Shown here: piece by piece, positions 20,686 to 27,146 of the stretch
How the letters are laid out: each line of letters opens with the position of its first letter
Numbering within the stretch: the stretch's first letter is position 1
DNA from: Planctomycetota bacterium
GTDB lineage: Bacteria; Planctomycetota; J058
Length of the DNA stretch: 32,168 bases
Direction: 5' to 3'
Assembly (NCBI GenBank): GCA_003695705.1
Contig: RFHU01000065.1
Location: 1 to 32,168, forward strand
Program-made: the position numbers and the translations under genes
The notes under the pieces: model-generated
Told to the model about the DNA's origin: nothing
Seen by the model: only the letters and a program-made list of their open reading frames with translations
Database searches by the model: none

Positions 20686-20738
20686 CCTTGCGGTGGCAGA
20701 GACTGTCTGCCATACAACGAGTTAGCCTCTGGCAGAGG
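20686..20738 (+). promoter_or_regulatory. hemA promoter/operator region with two dyads
   Basis: CCTTGCGGTGGC (20686-20697) and GTTAGCCTCTG (20721-20731) start 35 bp apart; both recur at the same spacing upstream of the Ser/Thr kinase. TAGCCT (20723-20728) is the likely -10 element, giving a leader of about 40 nt. Two perfect dyads overlap these blocks: GGCAGA-N5-TCTGCC (20695-20711) and CCTCTG-G-CAGAGG (20726-20738). Both contain GGCAGAG, with copies 36 bp apart. They could be operator sites, or the second could form a small hairpin at the 5' end of the transcript. Confidence 0.5.
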
Positions 20739-20774
20739 ACTTGCAGACCGTTCCCTCGGGAGCAGGAGGAGGCC

Positions 20775-21974
20775 ATGGCGGCTGCAGTGCAGGCGACCTC
20801 GGATCGACTGGCGGTGGTGGCGACGTCCTACCGGCGAGTGGGCTTCGGCCGGCTGGGCACCTTCGCCATCGCGCCGGACGCCACGGAAGAGCTACGCGCC
20901 CTGCGCTCGGCGCTGGGCGCCGAGGAGCTCGTGTTCCTCTCCACCTGCAACCGCGTCGAATGCTACCTGCTTCTCCCCAAGGGAGCGGTTCCTTCGGCCG
21001 AGCACCTCTCGGAACGACTAAAGGACTTCTACGCGGCCCGCGGCGCCGAGCCCGCCGCGGACACCTTCTTCGCCCGCACCGGCGCCGAGGCCCTCGAGCA
21101 CTTGCTCCGCGTCGTCTCGAGCCTCGACAGCCTCTTGGTCGGGGAGACCGAGATCGCCGGCCAGGCCCGGCGGGCCCTCGAGCGCTGCGCGCGCCAAGGC
21201 CTCTGCGGCGCGGGCCTGCGGCCCTTCTTCGAGCGCGCGGTCGCCTGCTCGCGCCGGGTGCGCAGCGAGACGGCCGTGGGGAGCATCTCGCCTTCGGTGG
21301 CGACCATCGCCTTGCAGAAGGTGAAGAAGCATTTCGGCAAGGAAGGGCCGGGGGTGGCCGTGCTCGTCGGAGTGGGCGACATGTGCCGCAAGGTGGCGCA
21401 GGCCCTCTCGGCGGGCCGGAGCCGGGTCGTGGTGGTCAACCGCACCCTGGAGCGCGCCCAGGAGTTTTGCGACCGCTACGGCGGCGAACCCATGAGCCTG
21501 GAGCGTTTCCGCGCCTCCCCCCCGGCCTGGATCGATCTGCTCTTCACCGCCACCTCCGCCGAGGAGACGGTGGTGCGGGCGACCGACCTCGAACCCGCCC
21601 TCGCCGCGCGCCGCACGGCCGGCCTCCTGCGCCCGCTCGTCGTTTGCGACCTCGGCCTACCGCGCGACGTGGACCCCGCCCTCGACGCGGCTCCGGGCGT
21701 CCGGGTCGTCGACATGGAGCGCATGCGGACCATCGCCGAACGAAACCGCGTGGCCCTCGAGGCCGAGGCCGAACGCGCCGCCGAGGTCGTCGCCGCCGAG
21801 CTGGCCCGCTGCCTCCGCGAAGAGCGCTTCGGCTGCCTCGCCGAGGTCAGCACCTGCTCCATGCTGGAGCGGCGCCTTCCGCACCTCGGCGCCGAGGACC
21901 GCGAGGCGATCCTGCGCTTCGTCACCGGCCTCGCCCGGCGCATGGCCCGTCAGCCGTACGACCTGACGGGCTGA
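20775..21974 (+). CDS. hemA: Glutamyl-tRNA reductase
   Basis: 399 residues; ATG with AGGAGG at 20764-20769, 5 nt upstream. The enzyme reduces Glu-tRNA(Glu) with NADPH to glutamate-1-semialdehyde, the first committed step of the C5 heme pathway. The catalytic Cys is C58 in LSTCNRVECYLLL. LLRVVSSLDSLLVGETEIAG is the family signature, followed by a Rossmann-type NADPH domain (GVGDMCRKVAQALSA, VVVVNRTLERAQEF), LVVCDLGLPRDVDP, and a C-terminal helical dimerisation region. Length is slightly short but complete. No other heme gene is adjacent; it stands alone between terminators, with its own promoter region that resembles that of the Ser/Thr kinase downstream. Confidence 0.96.
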   Translation: MAAAVQATSDRLAVVATSYRRVGFGRLGTFAIAPDATEELRALRSALGAEELVFLSTCNRVECYLLLPKGAVPSAEHLSERLKDFYAARGAEPAADTFFARTGAEALEHLLRVVSSLDSLLVGETEIAGQARRALERCARQGLCGAGLRPFFERAVACSRRVRSETAVGSISPSVATIALQKVKKHFGKEGPGVAVLVGVGDMCRKVAQALSAGRSRVVVVNRTLERAQEFCDRYGGEPMSLERFRASPPAWIDLLFTATSAEETVVRATDLEPALAARRTAGLLRPLVVCDLGLPRDVDPALDAAPGVRVVDMERMRTIAERNRVALEAEAERAAEVVAAELARCLREERFGCLAEVSTCSMLERRLPHLGAEDREAILRFVTGLARRMARQPYDLTG

Positions 21975-22113
21975 CGGCCCTCCGGCGGAGGGAGCCCGGA
22001 ACGCCGCTCCCTCGCGCGGGCGAAGCCCCTTCGCGACCCCAGCGGCCGCGGGCGCCACGCTCGAGAGCGCGGGCCTCGGACGAAGGGAGCCCTGCGCCCT
22101 CGTCCCAACCGGC

Positions 22114-22148
22114 GCCGGCCGCCGCCGGCACCCCGCTCAAAAGCGGGG
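22114..22148. terminator. Two tandem stem-loops between convergent hemA and the PEGA-like gene
   Basis: GCCGGC-CGCC-GCCGGC (22114-22129) and CCCCGCT-CAAA-AGCGGGG (22131-22148) are perfect stems 1 nt apart. The second contains the stop codon of the minus-strand lipoprotein gene (22139-22137). No T-tract follows on either strand. A third, weaker stem CCCTCC/GGAGGG (21978-21992) lies just after the hemA stop. Confidence 0.45.
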
Positions 22149-22460
22149 GTCGAGGACAAAGCGGTAGCGGGTGAGGTGCTCGCGCGCCTCCTCGGGGGTC
22201 TCGTAGCTGGGCTCGCCGGGCACGAGGATGGTCTTGGAGCGGTAGCCCACTTTGCGCAGGGCGAGGGGAAGGTTCGCGCGACCCACCCGGAGGTCGAGGA
22301 CCTGGGTGGGGGTCTCGCCGAGGAATTCCCCGGTGTCGGCGCGGAACACCATGGCGCCCGGGGGCTCGCTGTCGACCTCGACCGCGATCCACCCCCGACA
22401 GCCGGTGAGGAGGAGCAGGGAAAGCACGAGCCAGAAGAAGAGACGCGGGAACTCGGCCAT
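22137..22460 (-). CDS. Small PEGA-like lipoprotein
   Basis: 107 residues. The lipoprotein signal ends L-T-G-C21 after a strong hydrophobic stretch (LFFWLVLSLLLL). The mature part VEVDSEPPGAMVFRADTGEF continues L-G-E-T-P and resembles PEGA-type surface domains (V-x-V-x-S-x-P-x-G-A-x-V-x-x-x-G-x-x-x-G-x-T-P), with a helical tail EEAREHLTRYRFVL. PEGA domains are often linked to Ser/Thr kinases in planctomycetes and myxobacteria; here the lipoprotein is divergent from a kinase across only 62 bp. Its exact biochemical role is unknown. There is no Shine-Dalgarno: TAGGGT ends 6 nt before the ATG, suggesting a leaderless message. Confidence 0.8.
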   Translation of the reverse strand: MAEFPRLFFWLVLSLLLLTGCRGWIAVEVDSEPPGAMVFRADTGEFLGETPTQVLDLRVGRANLPLALRKVGYRSKTILVPGEPSYETPEEAREHLTRYRFVLDPRF

Positions 22461-22522
22461 GCGCAGACCCTACCCTTGCGGTGGCGTAACTCGCTACCCT
22501 GACGGCAGGTTAGACTCTGCGC
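22461..22522. promoter_or_regulatory. Mirrored divergent promoters of PEGA-like lipoprotein and kinase
   Basis: Minus strand: TAGGGT-CTGCGC then ATG at 22460. Plus strand: TAGACT-CTGCGC then GTG at 22523. The two 12-mers match at 10 of 12 positions and are inverted, so each gene begins exactly 6 nt after a TANNNT box with no room for a Shine-Dalgarno. With 17-bp spacers their -35 regions would overlap around 22488-22495, so the two could hardly fire at once. CCTTGCGGTGGC (22474-22485) and GTTAGACTCTG (22509-22519) repeat the hemA upstream blocks. Confidence 0.6.
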
Positions 22523-23986
22523 GTGGGCAACCGACGCAGGCGGCTCTTTCCCGTCCCCGACCGGCTGGGCCCCTGCCGGGGCCTGACCCCGCTCGGGGCC
22601 GGCGCCATGGGAGCGGTCTTCCTCGCGCACCACGAGCAAATGGGCATCGATGTGGCCGTCAAGGTGCTCAACCCCAAGCTCGGACGCAAGGAACCGAAGA
22701 CCTTGCAGCGCTTCGTCCGCGAAGTCCGCCTGCTGGCCAAGATCACCACCCCCCACGTGGTGCGCATCTACGACGCCGGGCAAGAGGGCCAGTACGCCTA
22801 CATGATCATGGAGCTGGTCAAGGGCAAGAGCCTCGACGCGATCCTCGCCGAGGAAGGCCGCCTCGCCCCCAGCGCCGTCGCCTACTACATGCGCGAGGTC
22901 GCCCACGGCCTCGAGGCCGTCCACCGCTGCGGCGTCGTGCACCGCGACATCAAGCCCGACAACATCATGGTCGACGAGAGCGGACAGACGAAGATCGCCG
23001 ACTTCGGGCTCGCGCGCGGTCAGGACAGCGTTCAGCTCACCCTGAACGACGAAGTCGTCGGCACCCCCGAATACATGTCGCCCGAGATCATCTCCCACGA
23101 GGAAGTCGACGGCCGCGCCGACCTCTACTCCCTCGGCGTCACCGCCTTCCAGCTCCTCACCGGCTCGACTCCCTTCCATGGCGGAACGCTCCTGCAGATC
23201 GTGCAGCGCCACCTGCGGGAACCGCCCCCCCGCGTGTCGAGCGTTCTTCCCGAGGTCCCCCCCGAGCTCGACGCCGTCGTCGCTCGCCTGCTCGAGAAGG
23301 AACCCCAGCGCCGCTACGCCAGCGCAGAGGAACTCGCCGCGGTCGTGAACCCGCTGGCCGCCCCGTCCCCCCCGCACCGCCCGCAGGCGGCCTCCGACCG
23401 CCTTCCGCAGGCCGGACGAGACACCATCGGCGGCCCGCGCCCCACCCTGCCGAGCTGGGAGGAGTTGTTCCTGATTCGGCTCCTCATCCAGCACCGGGTC
23501 TACGACCAGGGCACCCTCTTCTCGGGGGTGCGCGCCTGGCGGCGCCTCCTGGTGCCGATTCCCTTCGTCCAGTTCCTCGTCGGCCAGGGCGGACTCCCTG
23601 AGGATACGGCCTTCAAGGCCCTGCAGGCCGCCCAACAGGCCTACGCCAACCTGCGCGACCGCATCGGATTCGACCTGCTCAAGCGCTCCGGGCTGCTCCC
23701 TCCCGACCGCCTCGCGGCCATCGCCCGCACCCCTCTGCCCCCCGGCCTGAGCCTCAGCGAGTTCCTCGTTCGGCAGCGCGTGCTCGGCGAGCAAGACCGG
23801 CAGACCTTCGAACGGCACGTGGACGCCCGCCTCGCCGGTGCGGTCCAGCACTGCGTCTCCTCCGCCTGCCAGTCCGCGGGCTTCCCGCCGCAACCCCTCG
23901 AACACCTCGAGGGCCAGCTGCCGCCGCCCCGCTTCGAGGCCGTCTACCGGACGGCGCTGGCGAACTTGCTCGCCCAGCTGGGCTGA
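22523..23986 (+). CDS. Cytoplasmic Ser/Thr protein kinase with repeat-like C-terminal tail
   Basis: 487 residues from a GTG 6 nt after a TAGACT box. The Hanks-type kinase domain (about 18-285) is intact: glycine loop GAGAMGAVF, K47 in VAVKVL, catalytic HRDIKPDN with D142, D160-F-G, GTPEYMSPE, and the helical lobe DGRADLYSLGVTAFQLL. No transmembrane helix follows, unlike many bacterial kinases with sensor domains. Residues about 312-436 hold four similar short helical units (around 312, 348, 383 and 411), e.g. FVQFLVGQGGLPEDTAFKAL and LSEFLVRQRVLGEQDRQTFE, reminiscent of the helical N-terminal repeats of GspE/PilB-type ATPases. Substrates may include FHA-binding partners such as the tandem-FHA protein, but nothing in the sequence shows that directly. 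It is divergent from a PEGA-like lipoprotein gene. Confidence 0.93.
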   Translation: MGNRRRRLFPVPDRLGPCRGLTPLGAGAMGAVFLAHHEQMGIDVAVKVLNPKLGRKEPKTLQRFVREVRLLAKITTPHVVRIYDAGQEGQYAYMIMELVKGKSLDAILAEEGRLAPSAVAYYMREVAHGLEAVHRCGVVHRDIKPDNIMVDESGQTKIADFGLARGQDSVQLTLNDEVVGTPEYMSPEIISHEEVDGRADLYSLGVTAFQLLTGSTPFHGGTLLQIVQRHLREPPPRVSSVLPEVPPELDAVVARLLEKEPQRRYASAEELAAVVNPLAAPSPPHRPQAASDRLPQAGRDTIGGPRPTLPSWEELFLIRLLIQHRVYDQGTLFSGVRAWRRLLVPIPFVQFLVGQGGLPEDTAFKALQAAQQAYANLRDRIGFDLLKRSGLLPPDRLAAIARTPLPPGLSLSEFLVRQRVLGEQDRQTFERHVDARLAGAVQHCVSSACQSAGFPPQPLEHLEGQLPPPRFEAVYRTALANLLAQLG

Positions 23987-24065
23987 CCGGCTGCGCGACC
24001 GCCCAGCGCCTGCGCCCGGCGCGCTCCGCCCCGCCGTGGGAAGTGGGCAGAAGAGCGCAGGGGAC

Positions 24066-25589
24066 CTACTTGAGCAGGGCTTCGAGTCCGCGGTCGAGGT
24101 TGTGCTCGGGCGGGGTCTCGCCCACGATCATGGTGAACACGCCCTGGGTCCAGGTAACCACCGTGGCGAAGGCCTCGCGGCCCCGCTCGGTGGCCGTGTA
24201 GGCCGCGACCGGACTCCCCTGCTCGAAGAAGACCTCGGCCTGCCCCTGGGGCCCCTGCACGCTGACCTTGCAGGTCTTGCGGCCGAGGGAAAGCACCCGA
24301 AAGAAGTCCACCAAGGGCATGTCGGCGAGGTTGCCCTGCGCGCCCTGTCCCTGCGCCTGCGCCTGGCCCTGCTTGGCCGCACTCAACGCGCGCAGCTTGG
24401 CGAAGAGGACGTCGTAGTTGACCGGCTTGGCGAGCACGTCCTTGGCGCCGAGCTTGAGGGCCTTGTTGAGCAGCCCGGGATCGGTGCGGGCCGAGGTAAA
24501 GACGAGCGGGATCCCCTTGAGTTCCGGTGTCCGGCGCATTTTCAGCAGGAGCGAGATCCCGTCCAGCTTGGGCAAGACCGTGTCTGCGATCACCACGTCG
24601 GGTCGTTCGCTGCCGATCATCTCGAAGCCCTTGGCTCCGTTGTTGGCCGTGAGCACCTGGAAGCCCGCGGACTGGAGGCGCATCTCCATGACCGAAAGCG
24701 AAGAGGCCTCGCCGTCGATGACCAGCACCTTCGCCCCGGTGGTCCCGCTCTCCATGCGGTCCACGTAGGTCTCGTCGCGCAAGGCGCCGAAGAAGGCTTG
24801 AATCACCTGCGGGTCGTAGGCTTGCCCCTGCTTGGTGCGGATCAGCTCGGTGGCCGCCATGGGGTCGGTCCCTTCGGCGACCATGCGGCAGTAATCCCGC
24901 GTGACGGCGATGATCCGCGCGCCCACCGGGATCTGCTCGCCGGCGAGCCCGCGGGGCCGCCCGCGGCCGTCGAACATCTCGTCCACCGCCTCGATGATCC
25001 GCCTCAGGTCGTAGGGACAGCGCAGGGCGGCCAGGGCGGCCAGCGAAGCTTGCAGGTCGTGGCTCAAGCCGCCGGAGGCCCCCTGGGTCGGGTCCACTCC
25101 GAAGCGGAACTTCACCAGGCTTGGCCCCAGGGCCACCAGCGCGGCGGCGCTGGCGCAGGCGTCGACTTGATAGCGCGAGAGCCCCATGCGCAGCGCCGTG
25201 AGCTCGGTCATGCGACCGAGCTTTTCCGCCGAAGGCGCTCCCCCCGCGCCCTCCTCGGCGAGGATCGAGAGGAGCAGGAGCGCGTCGCGCGCGAATTCGG
25301 CAAGGCCGCCTCCCTCGGCAGCGCCGTCCATGAGCGCGTCCGCATAGGTCGTGGGCACGAGGACGTCGATGTTCGCCTGCAAGGCCGAGAGGTCCTCGGC
25401 CAAGGTGGGGTATTGGGCGCTGAGCGACGGCGAGACGAGGATCGCGGTGGCGTTGCTGGCACGGAGCACGTCGGCCGCGTGCCGGGGGTCGTTGGCCTCG
25501 ATCACCGTGTTCCCGTCGCGCTCGAGCAGCGAGCGGACCATCAGACGGGCCTCGGGGTCCGGTTCGAGGAGGATGACCTCGCTAGCCAT
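24066..25589 (-). CDS. Hybrid signalling protein: degenerate receiver, degenerate HD-GYP, receiver, DUF4388
   Basis: 507 residues; GGAG 7 nt before the ATG. In order: a receiver-like domain (about 1-95) lacking a clear acceptor Asp; an HD-GYP-like region (about 100-280) where the HD pair reads V-A (AAALVALGP) and GYP reads GRP (D207-G-R-G-R-P212), although the flanking RGLAGEQIPVGARIIAVTRD is typical; a receiver domain (about 288-402) with D336 in VVIADTVLPKLDG, TSAR and KP; a Gln/Ala linker; and a DUF4388/PATAN-type domain (about 415-507, PLVDFFRVLSLGRKTCKVSV). The middle receiver can probably be phosphorylated; the HD-GYP part should not hydrolyse cyclic-di-GMP. It is the last gene of a three-gene minus-strand operon, 125 bp after the preceding gene. 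Confidence 0.87.
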   Translation of the reverse strand: MASEVILLEPDPEARLMVRSLLERDGNTVIEANDPRHAADVLRASNATAILVSPSLSAQYPTLAEDLSALQANIDVLVPTTYADALMDGAAEGGGLAEFARDALLLLSILAEEGAGGAPSAEKLGRMTELTALRMGLSRYQVDACASAAALVALGPSLVKFRFGVDPTQGASGGLSHDLQASLAALAALRCPYDLRRIIEAVDEMFDGRGRPRGLAGEQIPVGARIIAVTRDYCRMVAEGTDPMAATELIRTKQGQAYDPQVIQAFFGALRDETYVDRMESGTTGAKVLVIDGEASSLSVMEMRLQSAGFQVLTANNGAKGFEMIGSERPDVVIADTVLPKLDGISLLLKMRRTPELKGIPLVFTSARTDPGLLNKALKLGAKDVLAKPVNYDVLFAKLRALSAAKQGQAQAQGQGAQGNLADMPLVDFFRVLSLGRKTCKVSVQGPQGQAEVFFEQGSPVAAYTATERGREAFATVVTWTQGVFTMIVGETPPEHNLDRGLEALLK

Positions 25590-25714
25590 GCGCGCACTCC
25601 AGGGGGATCTTCGGGCAGCCCGCAGAAGGAGTCCCCGCCCGGATCTCTCGTCGGTTGCGGCCCTTCGGGTCGCGGAACCTCCTCGCGCCGGGACAGAGCT
25701 CCTTCAACGAACTG

Positions 25715-27142
25715 CTAGGCCAAAAGGTAGTCGGGGACGTTGATGCCAAGCTCGGTGGGGTCCACCGAGCCGGTGATCTCGGCAGGGTAGCGCCCGTCGA
25801 TCTTCTCGGCGAGGTCCAAGAAATCGCCATCGCCCTGCAGACCGTTGCGGTCCATGACGATGGCCACCAGGGGGCGCTTGGGCTTCTGCGGGTTGGGGTG
25901 GACGACGACGGCGATCTCCCCCGTGCTGAGGGTGACCGTGGTCCCCGTGGGGAAGAGGCCCATCATGTTGGTGAAGACCGTCAAGATCACCTCGTCGAAC
26001 CATCCCTTGGGCGCCGACACCATCTTCTTGATCGCCTGGTCCGGGGACATGGCCGGACGGTCGGCGAGGTTGCTGGTGAGCAGGTCGTAGGCCTCGCACA
26101 CGCGAATGATCTTCGCGTAGGGGTGCTCCTCGGGCAGCGGCTTGCGCAGGTTGGTCTGCTTGCGCACCAGGTCCCATTCGAAGCCCGCGGTGCTGGCGAC
26201 CAGAGTCTTGCGGGTGATCTTCCGCCCTTCGGCGACCGCTCCCAGCAGGCGGTAGGGATGACGCCCCAGCTCCTTCATGGCCTGCGGCGGCATCTTCGTC
26301 CGGTTCCAGAGCCGCTTGTCGGTGCGGAACTTGCCGAGCCCGTGGAGCATGGCGGCCAGCCCGAGGTCCGAGAGGTTGACCCGGCTGATCCCCAGGTTGT
26401 GGCCCAAGACGATGGAGAGCATCCCCACGTTGGCCATGTGGTTGAAGAGGAAGTCGTCCACGTCGCGCACGCCGGCCATGGCGAGAAACTTGTGCGGATA
26501 CTTGTTCACCAAGCGCACCAGCTCCTGGATCGCGCGGTGGAGCTTCTGGGTGAAGTAGCGGTTGAGCTCCTCCTGGCGGAGGTTCTTCACGTATTCCCGC
26601 AGGAGGACCAGGGTCCGCGCGTAGGCGAGCGGGAAGTAGGTCTTCTCGTCGATCTCGATCTGCTGGATCTGGGCCGCGCCCGTGGTCTCGCCGGGTCGGT
26701 AGACCTGGATCAACTCGGCGAGCTTGGCGTTCTTGAGCCCTTCCTTGACGGCGTCCACGTCGAGCTCGCGCACCCCCTCAGGGAGCTTGAGCAGGCCGAA
26801 GAAGGCGCGCAGAGCGTCCACCGAGACCGCGCCCGTGAACGCGATCTCCGCGATCCCGATCTGGTCCAGGGCCTTGACCAGGCCCTGAATGGTACCGAAG
26901 GCGCGACGTCCGCCGCGAACCGGGTCCTTGTTGAAGTAGAGCATGCCCTCTTCGGACTGGACCCGGGCCGAACCCATGCGGTCGGAAACGCGAATGATCA
27001 CGTCGCGCAGCTTGGTGAGCGGCTCGGTGAAATTCACGTTGTCGGTGTCGTAGAGGCGGGTCAGGCGCAGGCTCTGCAGCATGTGCTTGCAGAACTCGAG
27101 CGCCTGCTGCTGGCCGCTGTTCTCCTGCAGGTCGAGGGCCAC
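25715..27142 (-). CDS. Degenerate HD-GYP-like protein
   Basis: 475 residues from a GTG; CGGAGG lies 8 nt upstream inside the end of the preceding gene. Residues about 1-200 are helical and mixed with no family I know. Residues about 205-400 resemble an HD-GYP domain: H235 in FNHMANVGMLSIVLGHNLG, then H267-G268 in MLHGLGK where the metal-binding H-D pair should be, RHPYRLLG in place of the HP-x-x-G segment, and ASTAGFEW where HHE...DGSGYP is expected. Metal-dependent phosphodiesterase activity is therefore unlikely. A small beta-rich region (VTLSTGEIAVVVHPNPQKPK) ends the protein, as in many HD-GYP proteins. It lies between the helical-repeat gene (4-nt gap) and the hybrid receiver protein gene, all on the minus strand. 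Confidence 0.82.
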   Translation of the reverse strand: MALDLQENSGQQQALEFCKHMLQSLRLTRLYDTDNVNFTEPLTKLRDVIIRVSDRMGSARVQSEEGMLYFNKDPVRGGRRAFGTIQGLVKALDQIGIAEIAFTGAVSVDALRAFFGLLKLPEGVRELDVDAVKEGLKNAKLAELIQVYRPGETTGAAQIQQIEIDEKTYFPLAYARTLVLLREYVKNLRQEELNRYFTQKLHRAIQELVRLVNKYPHKFLAMAGVRDVDDFLFNHMANVGMLSIVLGHNLGISRVNLSDLGLAAMLHGLGKFRTDKRLWNRTKMPPQAMKELGRHPYRLLGAVAEGRKITRKTLVASTAGFEWDLVRKQTNLRKPLPEEHPYAKIIRVCEAYDLLTSNLADRPAMSPDQAIKKMVSAPKGWFDEVILTVFTNMMGLFPTGTTVTLSTGEIAVVVHPNPQKPKRPLVAIVMDRNGLQGDGDFLDLAEKIDGRYPAEITGSVDPTELGINVPDYLLA

Positions 27143-27146
27143 GGGG

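Larger units (their letters stand above)
20454..20774 (+). other. 321-bp recA-hemA intergenic region
   Basis: It holds the recA terminator (20545-20582) and, from 20686 on, the hemA regulatory region. Between 20583 and 20685 I see nothing I can name: no tRNA fold, no plausible small gene. Open frames crossing it have no ribosome site. Confidence 0.6.

Noticed and set aside
21978-21992. CCCTCC/GGAGGG stem after hemA as an intrinsic terminator
   Set aside because: The stem is only 6 bp with a 3-nt loop and no T-tract; such stems arise readily in this GC-rich DNA. It is mentioned only in passing.
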